Origin: Otis tarda
Taxonomy: Eukaryota > Chordata > Aves > Otidiformes > Otididae
Length of the DNA: 64,000 bases
NCBI GenBank assembly: GCA_026413225.1
Contig: CM048552.1
Location: forward strand, 167,722,053 to 167,786,052
Direction: 5' to 3'
Numbering within the stretch: position 1 is the stretch's first letter; every line of letters starts with the position of its first letter. The translations under genes and the position numbers were made by a program. The notes under the pieces were generated by a model. It saw only the letters and a program-made list of their open reading frames with translations, was not told where the DNA came from and searched no databases. This document shows, piece after piece, positions 1-12,784 of the stretch.

Positions 1-26
1 CCTGAATAACAATGAGAATGCACATA

Positions 27-584
27 TGTGCTGGTTTTGTCTGGATAGAGTTAATTTTCTTCATAGTAGCTAGCATGGGGATTCGTTTTGGATTTGTGCT
101 GAAAAGTGTTGATAAGACAGGGATGTTTTTGTTATTGTTGAGCAGTGCTTACACAGAGTCAAGGCCTTTTCTGCTTCTCATACCACCCCACCAGCAAGTA
201 GGCTGGAGATGCACAAGAAGTAGGGAGGGAACACAGCTGGGACAGCTGACCAAAGGGATATGACAAAATCCCCAGCAATAATAGCTGAAAGGAGGATAGG
301 GAGGCAGCAGCGGGGAGTGCAGAGTTACGGAGTTTGTCTTCTCAACTATCTGTCACGTGTGATGGAGCCTTCCTTTCCTGGAGATGGCTGAACATCTGCC
401 TGCAGATGGGAAGAAGTGAACTAGTTCCTTGTTTTACTTTCCTTACATTGGTGGCTTTTGCTTTACTTATTAAACTGTCTTTGTCTGAACCCATGACTTT
501 TTTCACTTTTACCCTTCTGATTCTCTACTCCATTCCACTGCGGAGAGAGTGAGCAAGCGACTGTGTGGTGCTTAGTTGCTGACA
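27..584 (+). mobile_element. Solo LTR, ERVL-like family A (copy 1)
   Basis: The segment opens with TGTGCTGGTTTTGTCTGG and runs to about TTGCTGACA, so it has TG...CA ends. It is the reverse complement in layout of the elements at 35,822-36,403 and 44,176-44,765. Shared blocks include the cagtgcttacacagagtcaa block at 145-164, the stretch around ACAGCTGGGACAGCTGACC, and a 3' part ending in a gagtgagcaagcgactgtgt block. An ATTAAA polyadenylation signal lies at 469-474, in the place where the 35.8-kb copy also has one. I see no target duplication and no retroviral genes beside it, so this is a decayed solo LTR. The short frames inside it (12-263 and 334-552) carry no recognisable protein. The family is from memory a common neoavian ERVL-type LTR; the class is inference. 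Confidence 0.75.
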
Positions 585-2677
585 TTGAGTCAGATAGTGA
601 GTGATTCACCATCTAATCAAACCTAGAATGAATAAAGAAGATCATTTGCTATATTAGTCCTCTTTCTAGTTATTAGAAAGATTATGAGGCGAAGTGCACA
701 TCATTCGGTAACTTCCTGTCAATGATCCCGAAGTAAAAATAAACACAATAAAAATTATTTAACACTAATTCAGTAATTTAAAATAACTAAAGCAAAATGT
801 TTGATTGTTTCAATCTAATTTTTGCTTTAGACTTTAATTTTTTTTTTAAATATATTTTTCACATTCCACTGCAATTTAAGGTAAGGACTTTCTTTTTTGT
901 TCTTCAAAGACTTAGAAGGTCAAGAATGTTATTCTTTGGTATAATAAATTAATTTTCACACAGTTTAATGCATGCATATTGTGTTTTCCATTTGATGAAA
1001 GACGACTGTTGTTCTGGAGGAAAGAGGAATTCTGCCTGACTGCTATGAGCTGGCTGCTACACATGGCTCCCATGAAATCTTCTTAAAGGAAGGAAGACTT
1101 CCCCTATAGCAAATGAGCAAACCATTGGTGAAAAATCTTGAGTTCAGAGTGGAGAAAGAGGAGGGAGAAAATTTTAAGCAGTGAAAAATGAAAAAGAAAG
1201 TTACAGGGCTACAAAAGGGCAGGAGGCTGGAAAGGAGGAAGAATCACAAGGGAGCGGGACATGTAAGTCCCAGCCAAGCAGGGAAAAAAAAAAAAAAGGT
1301 TTTTTTGAAGGTACAGAAGAGAAAGCAAATGGAATTTGTTGCCAGTCAGAATCTGTGGATTGGCAACAAGACTAGAGAGAAGGAAAAATTGGACACAGTA
1401 GCAGGAAAGATTTTATTTACAGACCCTTTGTTGGTATTCTACTTTACCCAAAATAACTTATTTCCTTCTATTTATAAATATTTATTCTTCTAATGTACGT
1501 TTCACAAATCTCTAACTTCAGAGATTTAAAATCCTTTCTGATATTCTTGAGATGTTTTCTTTAAAGTAGTGGGGCTTCGCCTTACAGCTCTAACAGACAT
1601 GAATTTCCATGCATTATGCATTGAATTAAAATTAAAGTAGTGAAGTTCTAATGATCATGGAAAGTGTTCTTTTAACACAATATGGAATTAGAAAATAAGT
1701 AACATCACTTTTTCTTCAGTTGTTTACTTTTAAAAATGTGGATAATTTTATTCTGAGCTGAATTATTCTTTTGGAACATATTAACTACTTTTTTTGAATA
1801 AGGGCACCAAAAATACAATCTATGAATGCTATAAGTTATACATGGTTATAGCAGCCACTCTGATATTTTCCTTGTTGTTTGACTTCTGTTCATAAGGTGG
1901 CACTTTGTCTAAAAAGTGGAATTTGTTATGTCAGTTAAGATGGTCTACAGTTTTAATGAATGCCAGTTCATAAGATGTTGGCATAATTACAAAAGATAAT
2001 TTATTAAAAAAAATCATTTAAAACCCAAAGGAATTGAACATTTCTTGTTTGGAGTCATTAGAGAGCCTTAAATTAGTTTTTCCTCATCAGCAATAAATAA
2101 TAAATTTGAGCTATGGAAATTTGTTACACTGTTTACCATTAGTTAGTTACAATATCTCAGAACACAGCCTTTCAATGAAACTGTCTCTCACTTTATTGTT
2201 TTCTCATTCAGAAACTCAGTCAAATATGACAGCATTGCAAGCTGGCTCATTCATATCGCTCACAAGATGTCACTGACTGTTAAAAAATTCTTGACTTTTT
2301 TTTTTTATTTGTTGGACCGTTTCCATTTATCATAATTCTTTTATTAAATGATTTAGTTCATGAAAAAAATATATTAGTGTGGAAGAAAAAAGCCCAACAT
2401 CACCTCCCAGTCCTCCAAAACCCCGCTAACCAAACAAAAAGTGCAATAAAGGAATAGGATTGACGTGCCTTACAGTATACATTCTGGTAAATCAAATGAT
2501 GAACCAAACACTAATTGATAAAGAAAGAAACAAACAGCTAAATCAACTCTAGTGAGCTTCCCCCAATGTCATTAAATAGAAAGAAACACTCAATCGTGAT
2601 AGATAAAATAAAGCTGCAGCATTAAAAAAAAAAATCAAAAGAAGAAAATTAAATACTTGTGATGTGCTAAGAAATAC
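585..2677. other. AT-rich unique sequence, no gene seen
   Basis: Only short frames (the longest is 101 codons at 1,188-1,493) with low-complexity Lys/Glu-rich composition caused by a purine-rich stretch at 1,150-1,310. There is an A-run at 1,287-1,299. No repeat family recognised. Confidence 0.6.
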
Positions 2678-2752
2678 TAGAATCATTAAGGTTGGAAAAG
2701 GCCTCTAAGATCATCAAGTCCAACTGTCAACCCAACAATGTACTAGGCCATA
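2678..2752 (-). mobile_element. CR1 3'-end fragment, old
   Basis: The plus strand reads agaatcattaaggttggaaa followed by aggcctctaagatcatcaag and a tccaactgtcaaccc block. This is the reverse complement of the CR1 3' untranslated end, in which the element ends in octamers. About 75 bases survive, and the octamer tail is reduced to one degenerate unit. 5' truncation is the normal CR1 insertion product. Confidence 0.65.
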
Positions 2753-5700
2753 TCAGGAATCTTTTAATTTAAATTTATAATGATTAATAGTTGTTACTGT
2801 GCACTGCTGAAGATAGCTCATGTCAGGCATAATGTATAAAATGTGTTGCTGGGCTAGTTTTGACAAAGCTAGATTTGAAATGGTAGATTTTGGTCTTGGA
2901 TATTTCATTACTCTCTTCTTACGGCTCTAAAAGGTAAAACAGATGGCAGGATGTGATTTTCCTTCTGCTGTTTTGTGTGAGTAGATATGCCCTATAAAGT
3001 AAGTCAACAAGATGCCTTGAATATATTCTACTAAACTGGGGATTACCAAGGTTTGCTTCATTGAGGGTGTCTTGCTGTGCAGGAAGTCTTCTGACATCTG
3101 TCCGTTTCTAGGAAGCTAATGGTCAAAGCTACTTGCTTGTTTCCAGTTTATCATTGGTTTTTTTTTTTCTGAAAGCCATGCAATTTAGCAGAATAATAAG
3201 CCACAGAAACATATGCCCCTTGACAACCCGGTGTTGCTGATAGAAAACTGAGTTGATAAGTAGGATTCCCTGGGGAAACCTCAAACACCTGCAGCTCCAG
3301 ATGTCTTCGCGGAAAGATGTGGATTATGATGAAATCACTCAGTTACAGGACAATCCATCAAAGACATACTGAAGAATCTTGATTCAGTCTAATATTTTAA
3401 GAATTTGTGGCTATCATTTTGGCCTGTAGTTTTATTGTGCAACTTCAGCAGTATGATATTTTGTAAATTTTGTGATTTCGTTTATGTACTACACCTATTC
3501 ATTTCTTAAAGACCACTAGATATAGGGGACAGTTGTCATTTTTTTCTGAGGCAGAGTTGATTTCCTATGTTGCACAGAAATATATTTTGCACTGAGAATA
3601 GTTTGTTCTTTTTCACTTCTGTTTTTTTCTTAATATGAAATAAAAGTCTAAGAACAAGATGTAATTTGAATGTATGAGAAAAAAAAAAACCACAACACAC
3701 AAACAAAATCAAAACAGACTAATCCTGTTGCTGTTTTATAACCAGTTAGAAAACAATAGGGATTGGAACTAAATGACAGTTAGTCTGATCAAAATGCCAG
3801 AATATATTAAACAAATGGTTTCCTTTGGAGAGACAGAAAATTAAATTAGAAGTCTTTACTGAAGGTTTCAAAATAAACTGTATTCCATTAACTGTTTGAT
3901 GGAGAAAAATTACTTTCAGTTGCTGATTGGAAAATTCTATGCAACTTTTATATTAGTCTTTTCATTTCATCAACTGAATTTCTTCAAGGAAACTTATCAA
4001 GATAGATTGCCAAGATATATCAACTCAATCTGAGAGACTTAATAATCTCTATATTTCCCTTTTTGACTGTAAATCCTCTGCTAGATTTAGTTTCCTAGAG
4101 GATCCTAGTGGTAGCAACTTTTCTTTCTCCAAGTGTTGCACAAATGCACACAAAAATAACCTGCTTAATTGAGTCTTCTAGAAATGCTTCATTGCTTGAT
4201 AGACTGAATACACATCTGTAGCTGTAAGTTGCAAAGAAACATATTTCACAAGAAATTCCACTGACATCAGAATGGAAATTTTAGTGCTTTTGATTAATAT
4301 TGTTTGAAAGGAAGTGCTCTGACAATCCATGTTTTATTTTTGTTTTGGTTTTGTTTTTTTTTTTCTGGAATACAAAGTAAATTTTCTTTTTTCCATCATA
4401 ACAACTAAGAACAATTTTTCAATTATACACATTTTAAATTTCATATCTAGTCTAAAGAAATAAAATTCTTTTGTCCAAATAACTGTCAATGTGCTGACCT
4501 CTTTCACTAATACATTATAATTGTGTTCTGTAATACTTTTAATAAACTGAAAGTCTCCAAATAACCCCATGGTGCAGCTCAAATGATTTTAAGGGGAAAG
4601 AAAATCCTCTGATATATGTCACTGCTTTAAAGCTTGCACTGAGACTGAAAACACATACTGCCTACTAACCAGTAATTCTTAGTGTTTGTCACCCAGGCTC
4701 CTCTGCTGCTGAAGATCCCTTTAGAAGAATCTAAGGCATGTTAATGAAAGAGTAAGAATTTTAAGCAGTATAATATTGATAAAAAAAAATGATCAAAGCA
4801 GACATTATACATGTTAAACTACGTTTTCAATAGCCTGACATTTGCAATGAGTATGGATATTCTGCAGAAAATACAGGATTTACTTGAAAGGTAGTACAAG
4901 CAAGGAGTTAATTTGGATACACTGATGACCACTCTCTGACCTACAGGAGATAACCAGTTGCCTAATGCAAAAAAAAATATCCTAAATCCACTGGCAAGGA
5001 AGGGTAGGAGGAAAACAAATGGTGCCAAAGAAATGACAACGTGCAAGAAGATGATGAAGTGGAGGGTGTATTTTACATTAGGAGGAAATTATTTTTCTGA
5101 TACATCAAACCATTATATCAGTTTGATGAAACTGCATACTAATTGATTCAAGTGATACTGAGTGCCTCAAAATGGTGTTACATGAGGTTCCTTTAAAAAC
5201 TGCACCACATTATCGTTTTTTTTTCCTAAGAATGATTTAAGTCCATTTATGTTCCAGTGATCATAATTATTTTAAATTAGTTTAACAATTTAAACAAAAA
5301 TTTCTGTACAGCTTTTGCATCTAACAGTATTGTGATGGTTACTAAGGAACATAGTAGGGTGAAACTGACAAGGGAGACTTTAAAAAGTAAACATGGTGAC
5401 ATTAATTAGACAGGATCAGTTATAAAAGTAGAACGATTTATCAAACTTGGTTTTGCTTTAATCATTGAGGTCACTATTATCAGTATTACAAACATACAGA
5501 GGGATTATAGCTTCTAATTTCCAATTTAACTAATTTGTAAACTCACTTTCAGAAAAGAATTAGTTTCAAGAGAGTGAAACATCTGCATTAGGTACATAGA
5601 GACAGCATTAGCTTTGTTAGAGAACTTTACAGGAAAGAAATTAGAAGGCACTATGTTCCAATATTTCTCTGAATTATAAGAATATAAAAACTTAGAAAAT

Positions 5701-6860
5701 AAATTTTTAACATGTCTACTCTTAAGAAATTCCTTGTCTTGGATAAATTCTAAATAGAAGACTGTCTTGTTCTCTTGCACAGTGCTGTCTTTTCTGTGAG
5801 AATCTTAAAATATATTTCATTTGCATGATCTGATATCTTAACATTTGGAGTTAGGCCTATTTTGAAAGAAGTGTTCAGAAGCAAAAATTAAATTCAAAGT
5901 ATATCTTTATCTTTAGAAAATAAATCCAGAAGACTTCTATTAAAAAAAAAACAAAACCAAAACCTAGAAGACAATTTCACATGATTTATTATGATAGATT
6001 CCTCTGATTTTTGCTAGATCACATAGCCATCTAAAGTGGCCACTGTTCTTGAAGCCTTAGGAACAGACACTGTTGTTGCTGTTATACTTACACTACATTA
6101 TAAGTAGTTTACAATATAAAAATTGAGATGGATCATTTAATTCAAACCAGGATAGATAAGGAAGGAAACATTTCAGCATTTTTAAAGATCCAAGAAGACT
6201 AAATGTCAACATCGTCGTATTTTTTGAATAGGTTCTTTGAAATGCAGAAGTACGTAAATATTACTTTCTCACTTTTATAGAAAAAAAACCCAAGTATTTA
6301 AATCAGTGCATTTTTAATACATAGTTAAATACAGTTATTTTTATTTTATCAAGACTGTAGCTTAGGCACTGAAATGTGGCTATTGATTTTCATCTCTGAT
6401 AAGATTTAAACATTGGTCCAATGGCATTTAAATACTTAATGAAACAAAATATATTATTCTTATTCCTTTTATTCTTACTACTAAATTGCTAGCTTGTGTC
6501 TCAAAGCAGAGAGACACACAACAAAGGAAAAGCATGCAACCTGGAATTGAACTACTTCTGAATCGTTTTAATGGATATCCTTAATATGTACAAATAGAGT
6601 TACATATCTTAACTGTCATAGACTTTACACCATACACCCAGAGCTAATAAACACCACCCTACCATTTATAAACAAATTCAACTTCAGAGATACCAGATGT
6701 TACTGTTATATATTTCCACCTATTTGTATGTCAGAATCAAAATAATCTCAATTGACCTGAATAACTCTGAGCTGAAAACACATCTAAACTATCTGGTAAA
6801 GGACTATTGCCTAAAAAACAGAAAACATAGAGACCTCTGAGAACATCAAACATTTGGGTA
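2753..6860. other. AT-rich unique sequence, no gene seen
   Basis: No element or coding region could be supported. Short homopolymers occur at 3,680-3,691 and 4,353-4,363. Frames here are all under 90 codons and show no protein-like pattern. Confidence 0.6.
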
Positions 6861-6954
6861 TCTAGCTGAAGATGTCCCTTGCTACTTGCAGGGGGATTGG
6901 ACTGGATGATCTTTAAAGGTCCTTTCCTAACCCAAACTATTCTATGATTCTATG
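6861..6954 (+). mobile_element. CR1 3'-end fragment with octamer tail
   Basis: Starting at ctagctgaagatgtccc, the sequence follows the CR1 3' untranslated region (ggattggactggatgatctt, then a ttcctaacccaaactattct block). It ends in ATTCTATGATTCTATG at 6,939-6,954, the classic CR1 terminal octamer repeat. Only about 94 bases inserted. Confidence 0.85.
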
Positions 6955-9900
6955 TAAATGCTACTTCCAGCTGAATATATGATTATTCTCTGGTGGAAGA
7001 GGGCAGGATTTGACTACACAGGGTTTTTTTACAGACTTAATTTCCCATTGAAAGGGATGACTCCTCCCTCTAAACAGAAGTTTTTGAAGGCTATGTAAAC
7101 ATTGGAAATTTGAAAATAAAGCATGTAAGTGAACAGCTATTACTATTACACTATCTCAAGGAATGTATTGTGCCTTTACTAGGATGCATTCAAACAACAG
7201 CTATGGAGCAAAAAAAAAAGTGTTTAAGGAATCACTGAGTTAAGATATGAGGGGAATAAAAAGAACAGAAAAAATGCTCTATTGCCAAGCTGAACAGTAT
7301 GGGAAAACATATAATAGTGCTGTACTTGTCAGTGATAGCATTATACTGATAGATACTTTTTAAGTAGAAATCATGAACCATAAAGGTTTTAGTAGTGTGG
7401 AGCAGAACAATACAATTGATAATGTATCTTCTCTGCTGCCAGCAAACTAGATCTCTTTGAAGCATGAATCTCTTTTTGCTGTTGTAGCAGTTTTGAACAC
7501 ACCAAAGTGTCTTTGAGGTATAGAGTTCTGTGAAAAAAAAAAAAAAAGGATGAAAAAAAGTGTGAATTAAGTAACAGAAGAAGAAGCTAAGAATGCTTTC
7601 TTTTCAGATAGAAAAGGAATTATTTGAAATAATGAAATGAAACTTGGTACTCCTAACAACTCAATACACAGTAGGTTTAGGATAAGGTATAAAACAAATT
7701 TTAGAAACCTCTGAGCATGGACTGAATGAGACGGTCTCAGATCAGACATTAATGAAGAATGACATGAATCAACTGCCTATGGTGCAATTAATGATAGTCA
7801 CATGTAGTCAGTAGGCCAAGTTCTTACTAGAATTACAGTAGCATTCACTGAATTTCTATCAATATGAAACACAACACAACTTATTCTGAGAAAAGGATCA
7901 TGAAAGACTTCCTCTTCAAGTACAACTGGAATTTTGTGACAGGTCATATACAGTACTAATAACATAAATAGTGAACAATCTGAGAGGTAAATATTACCTC
8001 AGATTTCTTAGTTTTGTATTATCTTGTTAGATTGCTGTGTAGTAAAAGCTAAAAATCTTTGAAAATTTTACAAAATTCAGTGTAAGTTGCATGAACACAA
8101 ATAGACATCAAATTCAATATAGAAAAATGCATGCAAGTCTCCTAAACAACACCAGAGGTGAAAAAATCAAGACTAACTGCACCAAATAAAATACTAGATC
8201 TTATGGAGAATGATAATGCCAAATAATACGTAGGACCAATAATTCATCTTTGATCCTCTAATTTGAATGTTACTGTTCCAATAGTTAATGCCTACTTCTA
8301 CCAGGATAATTGCTGGAAACATTTCTGTTCTTATTCTTGCACTGTGATTAGCAATAGAGGATTCTGCTTTGCTTAATACTTCTCAGTACTATGACCATAA
8401 AAGTAAGCAATAATAGTAATAATGAAGGATTATATCATGGGATCTTTACTCCCACTGACTAATAACTAAAATGAGTTTTAATATTTGAGAAATAACTTTA
8501 AAAAAAATCAGTGATTAGCCTTATATGATTCTGCACTGTCACATTATCTCAGGATTAAACCCTTAATTTTAAAAGAATACCTTGTAATGTTTTGATTTTG
8601 AAAAGCACTACATAAAACATAGTTTTGTTTAACATTAGGCAGTAAGACCTTGACAATGTTGGAGCCCTTTAGAAAACTGAAATGAATCATTAGAATTGTA
8701 AAGCTAAAGCACATTATACCATTCTGTGTATACTGTAATTCAAGTAAAGTCATCATGGTTCAACACAGATTGATCCCCTTAGAAAGAGCGTTGAGTTGCA
8801 GCAAACTAAAGTAACTTTATTTCTGAATGACAATATTCATACAGAGGTACTAAGATACTTATCCTCCCAACTTGAACCAAATTGTTTTAACTTTCCTGAA
8901 AGTTTCCATGTAGTCCCATCTTAAAGGATTTACAGAAAAGCTTTGAGAACGATTGTGAGCGTCGTAGAAGTATAGAAAAGTGTTCAAGTGTTTTCTTTAA
9001 AACTACCTTAGAAAATTAGACTATCATTTTGCTTTAAATACAAATAGGATGTGTATGTTATTCCCTGCAGTTAAAATGTACAAATATTTTCACTTCAGTG
9101 TTCATAGCTCATTCATATGTGACTTTATTTGTTATGTTTCCCAGCAAATGTACCCAACATTGGCACTTATTTAGTACCACTGATAATATTAAAAAAAAAA
9201 TACTTACACAAAATTCCTGCAACTCCGTAATTCATTATTATCTTAATTTATAGAAGCCAAGTGCCTTACCATGTTCTTACTCATAATTCCCAAATAAATA
9301 ATGTAAGGAGTGAAAAGAAATATGATGAGTAAGTGTTTTAAATTGGTGTTAACATACAGCAGATAACAGAAAGTCTCATGGTGAATGAAATGGTGTAGAT
9401 TATTTGATTAATATCTACATTTAGGGGTCTTATTCCTGCTGAAACCCATGGTGAAATTCTTTGGCCATATTCAGGGATCTAGTGCCATTTTAGATTCTGT
9501 ACAATGTACAGGAGATTTGAATGGGACTACAGGTATGACATATGACCTATGGGTAGATGCAGATAGAACAGGCAAGTTGCCCAAGCATGCTGCAAATACT
9601 CTATATGCATTTAATCAAATTAAATCAGATCTGCAAATTCAATTGAGAATTGGTAGGCTGGTGTCTCAAACTATCTATGGAAACACAAAAACTGATTTGA
9701 TTTTCTGATGACTCATTATAGTTTCTTGCTGTATTGAGAAGTAATGAAAAAAAAAAAAATCCCTGCTTCACCATGAATTTTATTTAACTCATGAAATATA
9801 CTGTTCCTTTTAACTTTCTCTCCTGAGTCAGCCTTTGACTTGGATCACCCCCCAGAGGAGAAAATAAGGAACATTAGGAATTACATCACAAAACTACATG

Positions 9901-10682
9901 CCAGCTTGATCTGGCTTCAGCCTATGTATTCTTTTCTGGCCACTGGGAACATCCAGCATCTTGACAGTGAGAATATGATAAAGTCTGATTCTAGGAATCA
10001 CAATGGTATTGTGATTGAACTGTGTATTGCAATTGTTGTATTTTGCTAAATGTTGCATTTGTATTGTATTTTAAGTATATTTTGTATCACTCTGCTAAAT
10101 TAGAAACTCCTGTGTAACATCAAGTATCTTCAAATAAGTAACCTTGATATTAAATATTGCACCTTTCATGAGTGGAACTTCTAAAAGAAGCTGGTCAGTG
10201 AGTATTGCACTGGAGCATCATTACATGCTGTGATTTACTAGTCTTATATCATAACCTAAAAGGTTATTTTCAACAAAGCATACTATCCAAGCTTTGTGTT
10301 ACCAGGGACATTTTGTTCAGGGACTTCTACTGAGTACAGAGACTTTGCAAGCAGAATCCAGACAACTTAAGTGTAGAAAACAATTACTAACTGTGTAATT
10401 CACAAAAGATACTAGACTAAGTGTTCATATGACCTCCATTGACCATGGAGTCTTTTCTGGCCAGGTTTTAGTCAGACTGTGAAGAAGGAGTGCCAGCCCC
10501 TATTCCAGATTGCTTTTACTCCGTACAGTCTTATACTTTTCCATGTTGGCATTCTCCTTGAATGCTGGAGCAACTAACAATTGTGTCTGGACACTCCTAC
10601 TTCTATTTGCAGTTTAATCTTTCTCAATTTGTACAGCCTTCTATACCTTTTTACCAATCTCTTTTACAACTTTGCAGTCTCC
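6955..10682. other. AT-rich unique sequence, no gene seen
   Basis: No repeat family recognised. Two frames (9,448-9,708, 86 codons; 9,840-10,049, 69 codons) are slightly less AT-rich than their surroundings but match no protein I know. They have no visible splice or promoter context, so I do not call them genes. There is an A-run at 9,748-9,760. Confidence 0.55.
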
Positions 10683-10978
10683 TCAGAAGTCTGAGTCAAG
10701 GCGACCAGGCTGTTTGATGCCAGGGCTAAGTCCTTGGATGACAGGCAGCTGGACCCCTGGGGATGGGAGGGAGGTTATGGAGAGGATTACAGAGTGAGGG
10801 GGTTGCAAGACACAGAAATGTCTAAAATCTATGATTTTTTTTTTGCTGTCCGATTTGTTACTCTGTTTGATTGTAACATAGCTACCGCCAGACTGGCAAA
10901 ATACTATCACTTTCCAGACTCTGTATATCATATGTCAAGGAAAGCTGACTGCCCATCAATAAAGGTTAAAAAAAAATA
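10683..10978 (+). other. Possible retrocopy or repeat end with AATAAA and A-run
   Basis: A stretch of higher GC content than its surroundings ends with AATAAA at 10,958-10,963, followed four bases later by a nine-base A-run (10,968-10,976). That arrangement is expected of a processed retrocopy or a non-LTR element 3' end. An 88-codon frame crosses it (10,734-11,000), but its residues match nothing I recognise. I found no target duplication. It could equally be chance in AT-rich DNA. Confidence 0.25.
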
Positions 10979-11187
10979 TATAAATATGGGACAGATCTGA
11001 CTTTCTGCTTCTTGATCAGGTTTGATTTTGTTGGGTTTCACAGCGTTCATACAATTTAATGGGGGAGTGGAGGAGAAAAAGATGTTCCTTCAGAACAGAT
11101 ATAACAGTAGTGGTCAAAAATATTATTTCTACTCTGAAAAAGCAAAGAGACAGCAGAGTTGTAAGCTCATGGGTAGATTGTATCAGC

Positions 11188-11239
11188 GCCTACTCAGGCG
11201 CTTCATATCAGATGCCCTACTCAGGGCTTCATATCAGAT
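11188..11239. repeat. Two-unit 26-bp tandem repeat, each unit a small hairpin
   Basis: Units at 11,188-11,213 and 11,214-11,239 share tactcagg and gcttcatatcagat blocks, with one single-base insertion and one deletion between them. In the first, GCGCC and GGCGC flank a TACTCA loop; in the second, GCCC and GGGC flank the same loop. Confidence 0.8.
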
Positions 11240-12335
11240 TAACAAGCAGTGTTGCAGGCAGAATAACACTAATTCTGGAAGCACAGAGAGTAACTGTCTG
11301 AGGTCTGAATGAGCCCTTATGTAGCTAAACCCAGAAGAACCAAATACTGGTGTTCAGGGAAGATACAAACAACAAACCAGAGGGAATAAAAGAAACTGTT
11401 CACTCTAACAAATAAAAGATGGCTCATAAAGATCAGGAGACTAGCAGATCCTCAGGGCTCTTTCCAGAGAAGGTGGAAGGCCTGAGCACTCAGGTCCCCA
11501 TTTTCCTAGCAGGAGGTTGAAACCCGTAGAGACTGGAGACCAGACAGTGACCGTAAATCCCAGAGACTAGCACTTTCAGCTCAATTTTGTTTTATTTTTT
11601 TAGTGTACTTTGTGCTGCTTCAAAGCATAGATCTATTCCTGTCCATCCTAGATCCACCTGCATAGGAAACTCAAGAGTCTCCACGCTCCTTGTCAAAGTG
11701 TCTGGTTTCACCTACGATATAAGTTAGAAAATATCCCACTGATGTAAAAAGAAATGTGACAGGCAAAAAGAAGTGACATCTATCAGTTTTACCATTTCAG
11801 TAGCTGGAGTTTTTATATTTAGTTGAGCACAGAGATTATTTAAAGCCTTATAACTCATTGTTACTTTTTTTCTACACTTTTTTTTTTTTAATCTGAAAAA
11901 AACCTTTCCAACAAACCTGAGGAAGACGAAAGTGAGAATATATCTCTTTTTAAGTTAACTGTGAGCAAAATGCTACAGGAATATTAAGAATTCAGTACAA
12001 ATCATCTTTCATAAAAACAAATGCACTAAAAAAAAAAACAAACCAAAACCCACCTCAACAGCATTTTTCTGATATTAACTCTGCTTGCTTCTTAGTATTG
12101 CTAGGTAGAAAGTTCAATTAAATGAAATAATGAAAAATGTATGTACACTATATTAGCATCATTTTAGTTAAAAAATGATTGGAAAATTAATATAAATTTA
12201 CCTTTTTTGGGGGCTGACTGACCTTCCTGAAATTAAAAATAGGAAAAAAAAAAAAGTATACATATAGACATCACCAAACCAGTGTTTTTTCCTCATTGAT
12301 TGGTATTGATACAGGCAGCAGGGAAAAAAAAAAAA

Positions 12336-12362
12336 ATATATATATAATATATATATTTTTTT
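12336..12362. repeat. AT dinucleotide-rich patch
   Basis: A-run followed by alternating ta/at steps with short interruptions and a closing T-run. Simple low-complexity DNA. Confidence 0.8.
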
Positions 12363-12784
12363 GAGAAAACAAATGAAACCTACTTGGGTTAGAAATAGTC
12401 ATTATGACAAGAGCATACTAGAATGTTTCAGATATCTTAAAAAAAAAATAAATCTCTTAGCTATATTTCTCTTGATTCCTTAAGAGCATCCACAGTGAAA
12501 TTCATTTCTTACACTTTCAGATCCCTCACAGTTTGAGAGGATTTGCTTTCGAAGACTTGGTTTCAGCTAATGTCCTGAATATTAAGAAAATATTAAGAAA
12601 TTACATCCCATTTGGATTCTTCCAGCTGCTCTGTTGGATAGGAACTAGCTGTTGTGTACCTGATACTCTGTCTGATCTGATGTCTTGCTGCCAGTCTTTC
12701 CCTTTTAGAAACAGGGAAACCGCATGACAGGAAAGTACCTCTTGACAGACTCTTACTCTGATATCTCAGCCCATTTGGATGGGT

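Larger units (their letters stand above)
10979..12784. other. Unique sequence with mixed composition, no gene seen
   Basis: From 11,020 to 11,570 the sequence is less AT-rich and has frames of 96 and 80 codons that overlap in different phases, so neither is convincing. AATAAA motifs lie near 11,388 and 11,412. From 11,860 on it is A/T-rich, with an AT-alternating patch near 12,336-12,362. Confidence 0.5.

Noticed and set aside
1188..1493. 101-codon Lys-rich frame
   Set aside because: Produced by a purine-rich low-complexity stretch; overlaps a second frame equally rich in Lys and Glu.
9448..9708. 86-codon frame in less AT-rich DNA, considered as a host exon
   Set aside because: No recognisable protein, no convincing splice sites, and its length is within chance expectation for this window.
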